The notes below the pieces were generated by a model. It ran no database searches and was not told the origin of the DNA. It saw only the letters and a program-made list of their open reading frames with translations. A stretch of 64,000 nt of DNA, taken from Amycolatopsis orientalis DSM 43388. Its GTDB lineage: Bacteria > Actinomycetota > Actinomycetes > Mycobacteriales > Pseudonocardiaceae. Position 1 is the stretch's first letter. Every line of letters starts with the position of its first letter. Shown one piece after another: positions 1 through 8,169 of this stretch. The position numbers and the translations under genes are program-made. The stretch covers positions 92,746 to 156,745 of the forward strand of contig NZ_ASXG01000158.1 in NCBI RefSeq assembly GCF_000411975.1, in the 5' to 3' direction.

Positions 1-3000
1 GCGGGTGACCGGCGTGTAGGTCTGCCCGTTCTGCTGCGCGCGTTCCGCGCCGCGCCGGTTGATTTCCTCGAGTGCGCCGTCCATTCGATCGCGGGCCCGC
101 GCCGTGTCGCCGCGAAGTCCTTCGCGGTACATGTTTTCGTGGTTGTTCTTGAGGTACGCCGCTTCCTCGCGCCGGGATTTCTCGATTTCCTTCTTGACGA
201 TGTCGTCGATTTCGGCGCGGTCGAGACCGGAACGGGCAGCGAAATTGTGCCGAACCATTTCTTCGAGCAGTTTCGGTTCCGAGTCGTGGGTGCGGCCGAA
301 CTTGCCGTCCGGGTCGGGCATGCCGAGTTCGGGGCGGTACGGACCGGCGTCCTTGGTGCCGAACAGCCGCTCGGACTTGGGCCACTCCGGCCCGTCCTTC
401 GCCGGTGTCCAGTCATGGCTCTTCCCGCTGAAACTGTAGAGATCGACAGTTTCTCCGTTCGCGTCGCGGAACCTCGCCGTGGTGAGGGCCCGTTCGTGCG
501 GACGGCGCACGTCGTCGGTGAGCGGGTTGCGGTTGCCATTCAGCTCTCGCACGCCGTCGAGACCCTCGGCGCGGCGGTCGCGGTTCTCCTGCCGGAGATC
601 GCGCATGTCTTGGTCCCGCTGTTCCTGATTGAACGGCGGCTGCCCGCGGTCGACGGCGCTGTCGGCGTCGATGTCGTGCGGGTCGTGGTGCTTGCCGTCT
701 GGGGCGAAACCGTCGTCGCCGACGTGGTGGGCGCTGCCGTCCGGGCGGTGCACCGACCATTCGCCGTCCGGCGGGATCCGCGGGCGCATCCGTCCGTCCG
801 GGCCGATTTCGTAGTTGGAGGAGAAGACCCGGCCGTTCGCATCCGTCCACGCCGGCTTGCTCGGGGCCAGCACCTCGGTGTCGAGGTCGCGCGACAGGCG
901 GTGCGCGAAATCGTTCGATCCCGCGTCGCAGCCGATCAGCCGGATCGGCCTGCCGTCGTAGTTTCCGTTGTGCCGCAGGATGTCCGCGAACTCCTCCGGC
1001 GTGTACAGCCGGTCGCCGATGCGGGCGTGGCCGTCCGCGGTGACGTGCACGTCCACCGTGTAGCGCCCGTCCGGGTCCGGCTGGACGCGGTGCGGCAGGT
1101 CGCCGAGTTCCGGGTCGTCGCGGTGGTACGAGCTGCCTGCCGGGGTGTCCTCGGCGTGCCGGTGGTTGACCTCGTCCGGCGACAGCGGCTCGTCGTGGTG
1201 CGGCGGAGTGCCGTCGTGGCCAGGCTCGTCGTGGTGGTTCGACCCGTCCGGATCGTGGTGCTTCGGGTCCTGGTGCTCCGGATCGGCGTGGTCCGGCTTG
1301 CGCTCGGGCGCGTCGTGCTCCGGCTTGTGGTCGGCCTTCCCGCCCGGCTTGCCTTCCCCCTCGTTGTGCCGCGCTGGCTTCTTGTCCGGCGCGGTGCCCT
1401 CCGGCTTGTCGCCGTTCTTCGGTTTGCCGTACTGCGCCGGGGTTTCCTTCCCCGTCCGTGGTGAACCGTTGGTCTCGCCGGGCTTGGCGGGCGCGTCGGT
1501 ACGGGCGCCACCGCGTGCGACGGGCTCCGGCGAGCCGTCGGGACGCCGTGCGCCTCCTTCGGAGCCGCGTTGTCCTCCGCCCGGACCGGTCGCGACGGCC
1601 GCGGCCGGGGGCGCGGAGCCGTCACCCGACCCGCGGTTCCCCGACGCGGGCGAGCCGCCGGACGCTGGTGCTGGCTCCGAACGGCCGAGACCGGGTTCAG
1701 CTCCCGGCCGTTTGGGCGGTCCGGTCTCGCCGCCGTCACCGGGACGCTGCGGACCGCTGTTCGAGGAATCCGCTGGACGCTGCGGCGAAGAACCGCCACC
1801 TCCGTCGGGGCGTGGCGAAGTGGCGTCGCCAGTGCGCGGTGAAGCCGAGCCGCCGTCACCGGTCCGCTGCGGAGCGGAAGATCCGCCCTCACCAGTGCGC
1901 TGCGGCGGAGTCGCCGAACTGCCGTCGCCAGACCGCTGCGGACCAGGCCCGGAACGATCCGGCGTGCGGCTCGGCCCGCCGCCGTCCGCCGGACTCGGCC
2001 GCCGGCTCGACGGACCGCTGTCCGGAGCCCGGTTCGGCGGTGCCTCGGGAGCCCGCGACCCCGGCGTCCCCGTCCAGCCGCTGCCGCTGGGCCGAGGCGA
2101 CGGACTGCCGCCGCCAGCCGGAGCATTGGTCGGACCGCCGCCACCCTGCTGCGGAATCCCGCCGCCCGCCGGAGCCTGGTTCGGCGCCGAACCGCCCCCG
2201 TCGTTCGAGCGCAGGTGCGGCGGGGGAGCGGATTCCGGAGCGGGTGCGTCCGGGCGCGGCGGGGCATAGCCGCTCGCCGACGTCGAATCGTTGCTGCTCG
2301 AATGATGCGGACTCGGCTCGTCGCCGCCCGAATGCGTGCCACCGCCCGAAGGCGAGCGCGGTGCATCGTTGGAGTGCGGCGCGCTGACCGGCGACGGGCC
2401 ATCGCTGTGCACCGGACTTTGCGGCGAGTAGGAGCTTTCCGACGGGCTGCCTCCGCCATGGGACGTCGGGCTCGCGTCATCGGCGAGCGCCGACGGGCCG
2501 GAGTCGGGATGAATGCCGCCGGGGCTGTCGGAACTCCGCCGGGACGACGACGTCAGAGTGTCGATTGTGGACGGCCCGGTGCCGTCCGGCGACGAGGGGT
2601 GCAAGCCGTCCGGCGACAACGGGCTGTCGCTGCTCGGACTGTCGGATCCGTTGTGGCCGCCGGAATCGCCCGTGGGGTCGCCGGGCGTGTCGGAACCGTC
2701 CGAACCGTCAGGGCTGCCGTTAAGCCCGTCGCCGTCGTCCGCGTTGTCCGACCCGTTGGAGCGGCGCGAACCTGACGGCGAGCCAGGATCCGCGTCGCCT
2801 TCGCCGCCGGACCCGCTGTGGTGCCCGCCGCCGGAACCGCCCGCGCCGCCGCCGGAACCGCCGCGGTGGAAGAACCCGCCCGCCTTGATGTTCTTCGTGC
2901 TGATCACGTCGAGGCCGGTGACCTTGCCGGCCAGCTTGCCCAGCACCTTGATGATCTTCGTGAACACCTCGGCGAGCTTGCCGAGCAGCGGCGAGACCCG

Positions 3001-3723
3001 GCGCATCGTCTCGCACAGCTTCGTCAGCAGTTCGCTGATCTTCTCGCCCCACTTGGAAATCGCCGTTACGGCCTGCGCGACCACCAGCGGCGTCCCGAAT
3101 CCGAGCGAGAACACCTCCTCCATCACCCAGGAGATCAGCTTGCCCACCAGGTCCGCGATGAGCTGGCGCACCAGGCCGCGCACGAAGGCGACGACCTGGC
3201 CCATGACCATCGTGACGGTGCCGATCGCGCTCGCGACCGTCGCCGCGCCGCCGATCGCCTCGGCCGCCTCCGCCGCGGACTTCCGGTAGGCGTCCGCGCC
3301 GTCGCCCTTCCACTCCGCGGTTCCGGTCTTGACCGCGTTCTCCAGGTCTTTCTGCCGTTCCTGCAACGATTTCGCGACGTTGCCCCAGGTGTCGGCATAG
3401 GACTGGATCACCGGCGGGTTGCCCGCGACCGAGTCCAGCATGTCCTTCAGCGGCTGCACGTGCTCCATCAGGAACGACGCCACCGACGACATCAGGTAGC
3501 CGAACGGGTCGATCGCCGCGCCCGCGATCTCGCCGGCGAGGCTCGCGACGCCGAGACCGCCGGAAACCCAGTCGCCGTCCGCGATTCCCTTCCACGCGTC
3601 GGTGGCCGATTCGGCGATGTTGATGCCGGTGGCGTAGCCGTAGTCGCCATTGCCCTCGGTGAACGGGCCTGGGCCATCGCCGTCCTTTTTGGACTCAGCG
3701 ACCAGCGGATTGGCGTCGGGCAT
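1..3723 (-). CDS. Type VII-exported polymorphic toxin candidate (partial, C-terminus off the window)
   Basis: The frame is open from the ATG at 3723 (overlapping the preceding stop as ATGA) to the window edge, 1241 codons without a stop. Residues about 1-285 are helical and alanine-rich, with a WXG-like turn (Trp138-Lys-Gly) and long amphipathic helices, as in ESX-exported heads. About residues 285-800 are a Ser/Gly/Pro/Asp-rich, then Lys/His/Asp/Pro-rich linker with short PQR-TGDGG-type repeats. Around residues 880-970 is a globular segment with an IRLIGCDAGS motif (Cys932), a type often seen near the tips of large actinobacterial toxins. Around residue 1147 the motif HDSEPKLLEE resembles the DSExKLLE/HxE motif of toxin deaminases, but no downstream CxxC lies within the visible 92 residues. 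Secretion follows from the head and the upstream EspC-like gene. The toxic activity is unproven. Confidence 0.72.
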   Translation of the reverse strand, partial: MPDANPLVAESKKDGDGPGPFTEGNGDYGYATGINIAESATDAWKGIADGDWVSGGLGVASLAGEIAGAAIDPFGYLMSSVASFLMEHVQPLKDMLDSVAGNPPVIQSYADTWGNVAKSLQERQKDLENAVKTGTAEWKGDGADAYRKSAAEAAEAIGGAATVASAIGTVTMVMGQVVAFVRGLVRQLIADLVGKLISWVMEEVFSLGFGTPLVVAQAVTAISKWGEKISELLTKLCETMRRVSPLLGKLAEVFTKIIKVLGKLAGKVTGLDVISTKNIKAGGFFHRGGSGGGAGGSGGGHHSGSGGEGDADPGSPSGSRRSNGSDNADDGDGLNGSPDGSDGSDTPGDPTGDSGGHNGSDSPSSDSPLSPDGLHPSSPDGTGPSTIDTLTSSSRRSSDSPGGIHPDSGPSALADDASPTSHGGGSPSESSYSPQSPVHSDGPSPVSAPHSNDAPRSPSGGGTHSGGDEPSPHHSSSNDSTSASGYAPPRPDAPAPESAPPPHLRSNDGGGSAPNQAPAGGGIPQQGGGGPTNAPAGGGSPSPRPSGSGWTGTPGSRAPEAPPNRAPDSGPSSRRPSPADGGGPSRTPDRSGPGPQRSGDGSSATPPQRTGEGGSSAPQRTGDGGSASPRTGDATSPRPDGGGGSSPQRPADSSNSGPQRPGDGGETGPPKRPGAEPGLGRSEPAPASGGSPASGNRGSGDGSAPPAAAVATGPGGGQRGSEGGARRPDGSPEPVARGGARTDAPAKPGETNGSPRTGKETPAQYGKPKNGDKPEGTAPDKKPARHNEGEGKPGGKADHKPEHDAPERKPDHADPEHQDPKHHDPDGSNHHDEPGHDGTPPHHDEPLSPDEVNHRHAEDTPAGSSYHRDDPELGDLPHRVQPDPDGRYTVDVHVTADGHARIGDRLYTPEEFADILRHNGNYDGRPIRLIGCDAGSNDFAHRLSRDLDTEVLAPSKPAWTDANGRVFSSNYEIGPDGRMRPRIPPDGEWSVHRPDGSAHHVGDDGFAPDGKHHDPHDIDADSAVDRGQPPFNQEQRDQDMRDLRQENRDRRAEGLDGVRELNGNRNPLTDDVRRPHERALTTARFRDANGETVDLYSFSGKSHDWTPAKDGPEWPKSERLFGTKDAGPYRPELGMPDPDGKFGRTHDSEPKLLEEMVRHNFAARSGLDRAEIDDIVKKEIEKSRREEAAYLKNNHENMYREGLRGDTARARDRMDGALEEINRRGAERAQQNGQTYTPVTR

Positions 3724-4028
3724 CAGTCGCTCGCCTTCATCGAACCGGCGGCTTCGCCTTCGTAGTCGTCATACGCCTTGGCCGCGTCGCGCACCTTCTG
3801 CGCCTGCGCGTCCATCGCCGTGACGGTGTTCTGCAGCGCCTCGATCCCGTAGTTCTCCACCGGGTCCAGCATCATCCGGAACGGCTGGCAGAGAATGCCG
3901 TACGCGTCGGTGGGCATGCTGACCTGGTTCGCGGCGTCGACCGCCTGCTTCAGGCCGTCGGCGAGCGCGTCGAGCTGCCGGGCGTGCGCCTCGAGATCGC
4001 CGCCGATCTCATAACCCCTGGGTGGCAT
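3723..4028 (-). CDS. EspC/WXG100-like type VII secretion partner protein
   Basis: A 101-residue all-helical acidic protein. It matches the size and pattern of the ESX-1 secretion-associated (EspC, DUF2580) family: helix, short turn near Pro39-Thr-Asp, second helix. It ends in AYDDYEG, which contains a YxxxE export signal of the YxxxD/E type used by type VII secretion. Its TGA overlaps the ATG of the giant toxin-like gene (ATGA at 3723), so the two are almost certainly translationally coupled and probably exported as partners. The upstream YbaB-like gene ends only about 30 bases away. No ESX ATPase or membrane component is in the window, so the secretion machine must be elsewhere. Confidence 0.75.
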   Translation of the reverse strand: MPPRGYEIGGDLEAHARQLDALADGLKQAVDAANQVSMPTDAYGILCQPFRMMLDPVENYGIEALQNTVTAMDAQAQKVRDAAKAYDDYEGEAAGSMKASD

Positions 4029-4057
4029 GGTTTTTCTTCCCCTGGAACGGCTTGCGG

Positions 4058-4609
4058 TCAGGACAGGATCGATCCGCCGAAGTCGTCGTCCTCGTCCGAC
4101 GAACTCCGGCGGCGGCGTTGCTGCTGAGGCGGTGGCGGAGACGCCGGACGCGCCGGCGGCGGCGCGGGGGCACCGGTTTCCTCGGCGTCCTCCGGCAGGA
4201 ACCGCCGCACCCGGTCGGACGCGGACTCGGCCGGTTCCTCGGCGGGCGGCGCGGGAAACGTCCGCTGCGCGTCGGCCACCAGCGTTTCCGTGGTCTCGTC
4301 GCCGCCGACCGTCTCGGCCGCGGCCTGCTGCAACAGTTCGGGGATCCGGGCCTGCGCGCGCTGCACGAGCCGCATCACCTCGGCGGAGACCTCGGCCATC
4401 TTCTTGCCTGCCGCGGAATCCGCGAGCACCAGGTTCTTGAGCAGCCCCTTGGCGTCCACGGTGACCTCGACCGAACCGTCCTTCGACCGCTCGGTGACGG
4501 TTTGACCCTGCATGCGCTCGGCCATCGCCTGGTAGCGGGCAGCGGTTTGCTGGAGCTGCTTGGTCCAGCCCTCGATCATCTGCTCGCTGGCGTCGACGCT
4601 GTCCGGCAT
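4058..4609 (-). CDS. YbaB/EbfC-family DNA-binding-like protein
   Basis: A 183-residue protein. The first ~110 residues follow the YbaB/EbfC pattern: an N-terminal helix, then a strand pair (SVEVTVDAKGLLKNLVL), then a long C-terminal helix; members form nucleoid-associated dimers. Residues ~115-183 are a Pro/Glu/Arg-rich disordered tail ending in an acidic DEDDDFGG segment. The ATG at 4609 is chosen because an AAAGGGG ribosome site precedes it; the frame extends further upstream but without family similarity. It is the first gene of a three-gene minus-strand set with the EspC-like protein and the toxin candidate. YbaB-like proteins commonly head ESX-substrate cassettes in actinomycetes; whether this one binds DNA or acts as an export chaperone cannot be told from sequence. 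Confidence 0.75.
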   Translation of the reverse strand: MPDSVDASEQMIEGWTKQLQQTAARYQAMAERMQGQTVTERSKDGSVEVTVDAKGLLKNLVLADSAAGKKMAEVSAEVMRLVQRAQARIPELLQQAAAETVGGDETTETLVADAQRTFPAPPAEEPAESASDRVRRFLPEDAEETGAPAPPPARPASPPPPQQQRRRRSSSDEDDDFGGSILS

Positions 4610-4755
4610 CGGGCCCCTTTCTCCGCGGTGACTTCTCCAGAATGACGGACGCGCACCCCCGTCGGTTCCGCGCGGTTCCGAATTGTCCGCGCGGCGCGGT
4701 TCCTCCCGTGTGTCGACTACTGTACGCGAACTTCTGGTTGCTTGCCGTAACAAAA

Positions 4756-4786
4756 CGGCCCGCCCGCGAGGTTCGCGGACGGGCCG
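4756..4786 (-). terminator. Rho-independent terminator of hpd
   Basis: A 14-base stem (4756-4769 with 4773-4786, one mismatch) and a 3-base loop lies just after the hpd stop. In minus-strand reading it is followed by TTTT (the AAAA at 4752-4755). Confidence 0.75.
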
Positions 4787-4805
4787 GGGGGAAGCAGTGA
4801 GCGGA

Positions 4806-6005
4806 TCAGAGGTTGCCGCGGCGCTCCTGCTCGCGCTCGATGGCCTCGAACAGGGCCTTGAAGTTGCCCTTGCCGAAGCCGAGCGAACCGTGCCGTTCGA
4901 TGAGTTCGTAGAACACGGTGGGCCGGTCGCCGATCGGCTTGGTGAAGATCTGCAGCAGGTAGCCGTCCTCGTCGCGGTCGACCAGGATCCGGTGCTCCTT
5001 CAGCGTTTCGATCGGCACGCGTACCTCGCCGATCCGGGCGCGCAGTTCGGGGTCGTCGTAGTACGAGTCCGGAGTGTCGAGGAACTCGACGCCCGCGGCG
5101 CGCATCGCGGTGATGGTGGCGATGATGTCGTTGGTGGCCAACGCGATGTGCTGGCAGCCGGCGCCCTCGTAGAACTCGAGGTACTCGTCGATCTGCGACT
5201 TCTTCTTCGCGATCGCCGGTTCGTTGAGCGGGAACTTGACCCGGTGGTTGCCGTTCGACACCACTTTGCTCATCAGCGCCGAGTACTCGGTGGCGATGTC
5301 GTCGCCGACGAACTCCGCCATGTTCACGAAGCCCATCACGCGGTGGTACCAGTCGACCCAGTAGTCCATCTTGCCGAGTTCGACGTTGCCGACGCAGTGG
5401 TCGACCGCCTGGAACAGCCGCTTGGGCGCGCCCTCGGGCCGCTTGGCCGTGCCCTCGCGCGGCTCGTAGCCGGGAAGGTAGATGCCGTTGTAGCGGGACC
5501 GGTCGATGAGCGTGTGCCGGGTCTCGCCGTAGGTCGCGATGGCCGCGCGGCGGATCGTGCCGTGCTCGTCGGAGACGTCGTGCGGCTCCTCGAGGATCGT
5601 CGCGCCCTCCTTGCGGGCGTGCTCGACGCACTTGTCGACGTCGGTGGTCTCCAAGGCGAGGTCGATCACGCCGTCGCCGTGGCGGCGGTGGTGGTCGAGC
5701 AGCGGGGAGTCGGGCTTCACGCCGCCGGTGATCACGAAGCGCGCGGAACCGGACTTGAGCACGAAGGCCTTGTGGTCGAGCTGTCCCGTTTCGGGACCGG
5801 AGTACGCGACCAGCTGCATGCCGAACGCGACCTGGTAGAACCACGCGGTCTGGGTGGCGTTGCCCGCGATGAACACCACCGCGTCCAGTGCCTTGACCGG
5901 GAACGGGTCGGTCGAGGCGTCGTGGTCCACCAGTCCGACGAGCTGGCGGAGCTGGTCATAGCTGACGTCGTCGAGTGCGCCGTGCGGATCCATCGTGGAG
6001 GTCAT
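4806..6005 (-). CDS. hpd: 4-hydroxyphenylpyruvate dioxygenase
   Basis: A 399-residue enzyme, close to the usual bacterial length. It converts 4-hydroxyphenylpyruvate to homogentisate with Fe(II) and O2 in tyrosine catabolism. Two VOC modules are visible. The iron ligands fit His203 (VDHCVGN), His286 (CQHIALATND) and Glu367 (FYELIERHG), and the C-terminal GFGKGNFKALFEAIE block is diagnostic. The ATG at 6005 gives an N-terminus (MTSTMDPHG) that begins just before the conserved domain; an upstream in-frame ATG at 6041 would run into the regulator's promoter. It is divergent from an Lrp/AsnC regulator 120 bases away, which is the likely controller. No homogentisate dioxygenase is present here. 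Confidence 0.95.
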   Translation of the reverse strand: MTSTMDPHGALDDVSYDQLRQLVGLVDHDASTDPFPVKALDAVVFIAGNATQTAWFYQVAFGMQLVAYSGPETGQLDHKAFVLKSGSARFVITGGVKPDSPLLDHHRRHGDGVIDLALETTDVDKCVEHARKEGATILEEPHDVSDEHGTIRRAAIATYGETRHTLIDRSRYNGIYLPGYEPREGTAKRPEGAPKRLFQAVDHCVGNVELGKMDYWVDWYHRVMGFVNMAEFVGDDIATEYSALMSKVVSNGNHRVKFPLNEPAIAKKKSQIDEYLEFYEGAGCQHIALATNDIIATITAMRAAGVEFLDTPDSYYDDPELRARIGEVRVPIETLKEHRILVDRDEDGYLLQIFTKPIGDRPTVFYELIERHGSLGFGKGNFKALFEAIEREQERRGNL

Positions 6006-6125
6006 GCGTTGAGCATGAGTCGAGCCTGGCAAGCTGTGCAACGGTTTCCGTTTCGACTGGGCAATATGTTCAGCTTACCCTGGATATGCTCGGTCAACTT
6101 GGACAACCTGCGCAGGGAGAAACCG

Positions 6126-6596
6126 GTGCTTGACTCGCTCGACGCGCGGCTGCTGCTGTTGCTCACCGACTCGCCCCGCCTCGGCGTGCTCGAATGCGCG
6201 CGCCGGCTCGGCGTCGCACGCGGCACGGTGCAGGCGCGGCTGGACCGGCTGACCGAACGCGGCATCCTCGGCGGCTTCCCGCCGGAACTCGATCTGGCCG
6301 CGATGGGCTACAGCCTCACCGCGTTCGCCGTGCTGGAAATCGCGCAGGGCAAACGCGCCGGGGTCGCGGAGGCACTGGCTGCGATCGACGAAGTCTGCGA
6401 AGTGCACGCCACCACCGGACAAGGCGACCTCTTCGTGCGACTCGTCGCGCGGGACAACGACGATCTGCAGCGCGTCATCGACGAAGTGGTTGGCGTGCCG
6501 GATGTTTTGCGTACGTCGACCTCAATCGCGTTGTCTACACCAGTGCCACCGCGAGTACGTCCGTTGCTCGAACGGACGGCTAGGACACGTACGTGA
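6126..6596 (+). CDS. Lrp/AsnC family transcriptional regulator
   Basis: A 156-residue protein. The N-terminal winged helix-turn-helix (about residues 2-50: LDARLLLLLTDSPRLGVLEC, ARRLGVARGTVQARLDRL) is followed by a RAM/ligand-binding domain with the GQGDLFVRLVARDNDDL segment. The GTG at 6126 is preferred because AGGGAGA lies 6 bases upstream and the length then equals the family norm; an in-frame ATG at 6066 would add 20 residues without similarity. It is divergent to hpd, which suggests amino-acid- or aromatic-responsive control of tyrosine breakdown. Its last 17 bases overlap the tail of the convergent metallo-hydrolase gene. Confidence 0.9.
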   Translation: MLDSLDARLLLLLTDSPRLGVLECARRLGVARGTVQARLDRLTERGILGGFPPELDLAAMGYSLTAFAVLEIAQGKRAGVAEALAAIDEVCEVHATTGQGDLFVRLVARDNDDLQRVIDEVVGVPDVLRTSTSIALSTPVPPRVRPLLERTARTRT

Positions 6597-7383
6597 GGTA
6601 GCGCTTCGCGGAGCGCTGTACGACGTTATGGCCGTCTGTACGCACGATGGCGTCCCACCACGCGCCGTAAATGGCTTCGAAGGCGTACGGCTCCAACAGT
6701 TCCGCGGCGTGCCGTACGACGCTCGGCCGCTCCGGGATGAGGTTCGGGTAGCTGTACATGAAACCGACGTGCGTACGGTCCGGGACCACCTGCACGATGT
6801 CGCCGGACAGCAGCGCGCCGCGGCCTTCTTCGCCGTCCGGCCAGTGCATTACGGTGCCGCCGGCGAAGTGCACGCCGAGGTTGATCAGCTGAAGATCGGG
6901 CGAGACGTCGAGCGTCGTGCCGGTCCACAACTGGATCGACGGGTCCGGCCTGCCGATCCACTGCTGGTCGTTCTCGTGCAGGTAGACCGGGACGTCGAAG
7001 GCGCGCGCCCACTCGACCATCGTCGTGTAGTAGTGCGGGTGGCTGATCGCGATGCCGGTGAGGCCGCCGAGTTCGGTGATCTTGCCGATCAGCTCGTCGT
7101 CGAGGTAGGCGGCGCAATCCCAGAGGAAGTTGCCGCTCGCCGCGCGGACCAGCAGCGCGCGCTGGCCGATCGCGAATTTCGGGTCCGAGCCGACGCCGAT
7201 GATGCCCGGCCCCTGCTCCTCGACCCGCGGCTTGAGTTCGCCGTTGGCCCGGAGCGTGGCCAGGTCGGTCCACTGCTGCCCGCCCGGCGGCACGTATTGC
7301 CGCTCGTCCTCGCAGATCGGGCAGTCCTCCCGCGGGGCGGCGTACTGCATCCCGCAGGTCAGGCAGAGCGGTTCGGTGCTCAT
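6580..7383 (-). CDS. Metallo-beta-lactamase-fold hydrolase with N-terminal zinc-ribbon-like knuckle
   Basis: A 267-residue protein. The N-terminus has CLTCG and CPICED, a likely treble-clef/zinc-ribbon knuckle. The MBL fold follows, with SHPHYYTTMVEW at the position of the canonical HxHxDH loop, then LGVHFAGGT (His), LLSGDIVQVV (Asp) and a C-terminal GHNVV. The Asp-His half of the first metal motif is replaced, so the metal site is incomplete or mononuclear; substrate unknown. The ATG at 7383 has a strong GGGAGGA site. It lies downstream of greA, separated by that gene's terminator, so it is probably transcribed on its own. Confidence 0.8.
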   Translation of the reverse strand: MSTEPLCLTCGMQYAAPREDCPICEDERQYVPPGGQQWTDLATLRANGELKPRVEEQGPGIIGVGSDPKFAIGQRALLVRAASGNFLWDCAAYLDDELIGKITELGGLTGIAISHPHYYTTMVEWARAFDVPVYLHENDQQWIGRPDPSIQLWTGTTLDVSPDLQLINLGVHFAGGTVMHWPDGEEGRGALLSGDIVQVVPDRTHVGFMYSYPNLIPERPSVVRHAAELLEPYAFEAIYGAWWDAIVRTDGHNVVQRSAKRYLTYVS

Positions 7384-7422
7384 CGGCGTCCTCCCAGTGG
7401 TTTCGCTGGAAGACACGCTAGA

Positions 7423-7474
7423 CCGCCGAACGCGCGCCGGGCCACGGGAAAACGGGCGGGCGCGCGTTCGGCGG
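7423..7474 (-). terminator. Terminator after greA
   Basis: A perfect 16-base inverted repeat (7423-7438 with 7459-7474) with a 20-base loop begins directly after the greA stop at 7482. Confidence 0.7.
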
Positions 7475-7481
7475 AAACGGG

Positions 7482-7973
7482 TCAGGCCTCGGTGTAGGGC
7501 ACCGCCTTGATCAGGGTGACCTTCATGGTCTTGCCGTTCGGCAGCTCGTACTCGCGGGACTCGCCCTCCTTGGCGCCGAGCAGCGCCTTGCCGAGCGGCG
7601 ACTCGGGGGAGTACACGTCGAGCGCGCCCTCGGCGCCCTCTTCGCGGGTGGCGAGCAGGAACTTCTCCTCCTCGTCGTCCCCGTCGTACTTGACGGTGAG
7701 CACCTTGCCGGGGCCCGCGGTGCCGTCGTCCTCCGGCGCCTCGCCGACCTTCGCGTTGCGCAGCAGCTCCTGCAGGTGCCGGATGCGGGCCTCGGCCTGG
7801 CCCTGCTCCTCGCGGGCTGCGTGGTAGCCGCCGTTCTCCTTGAGGTCGCCCTCTTCGCGGCTGTCGTTGATGCGGGCGGCGATGACCGGACGATTCTCGA
7901 TCATTTCGTCGAGCTCGTGCTTGAGCCTGTCGTAGGCATCCTGGGTCAGCCAGGTCACCTTGGTGTCGCTCAC
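7482..7973 (-). CDS. greA: Transcription elongation factor GreA
   Basis: A 163-residue protein, the normal GreA length. The N-terminal coiled coil carries the acidic tip motif (NDSREEGDLKENGGYHAAREEQ) that reaches into the RNA polymerase secondary channel to stimulate cleavage of backtracked RNA. The C-terminal FKBP-like domain (SPESPLGKALLGAKEGE) follows. The GTG at 7973 (VSDTKVTWLT) is chosen because GAGGAG sits 9 bases upstream; the ATG at 7982 would have no spacer. It is the homologue of Rv1080c, next to DUF4307 and mca as in mycobacteria. Confidence 0.95.
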   Translation of the reverse strand: MSDTKVTWLTQDAYDRLKHELDEMIENRPVIAARINDSREEGDLKENGGYHAAREEQGQAEARIRHLQELLRNAKVGEAPEDDGTAGPGKVLTVKYDGDDEEEKFLLATREEGAEGALDVYSPESPLGKALLGAKEGESREYELPNGKTMKVTLIKAVPYTEA

Positions 7974-8052
7974 GGTCACCATCTCCTCGTAGGGCCTGCC
8001 AGGCTTGGGTGTACAAGCCGGCCACCGCGTACGCACGCGGCTGAGATAAAGG

Positions 8053-8078
8053 AAAAACACGGCCCGTCGGGGGCCGTG
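8053..8078 (-). terminator. Rho-independent terminator after the DUF4307 gene
   Basis: An 8-base perfect stem (8058-8065 with 8071-8078), followed in minus-strand reading by TTTTT. It separates the DUF4307 gene from greA. Confidence 0.7.
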
Positions 8079-8169
8079 CTGGTATACGAGCGTATCACGG
8101 CAGGACAGGTCGACGCCGGTCCATTTCCCGCCGCGCGGACGCTCGCCGCGCATTTCACTCCGTTGGCCG

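Noticed and set aside
139..1464. Long plus-strand frame opposite the toxin gene
   Set aside because: It is a Val/Arg/Leu shadow of the toxin's codon bias, without domain or ribosome site.
936..2480. Long minus-strand Arg/Thr-rich frame
   Set aside because: An out-of-frame reading of the toxin linker. The in-frame reading from 3723 continues to the edge and has coherent domains.
4683..6066. N-terminal extension of the Lrp gene frame across hpd
   Set aside because: The upstream part is antisense to hpd. The regulator begins at 6126 with a ribosome site and normal family length.
8079..8100. Short palindrome ATACG-AG-CGTAT upstream of greA as an operator
   Set aside because: It may simply overlap the greA promoter. 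A single short palindrome with no linked regulator is too weak to annotate.
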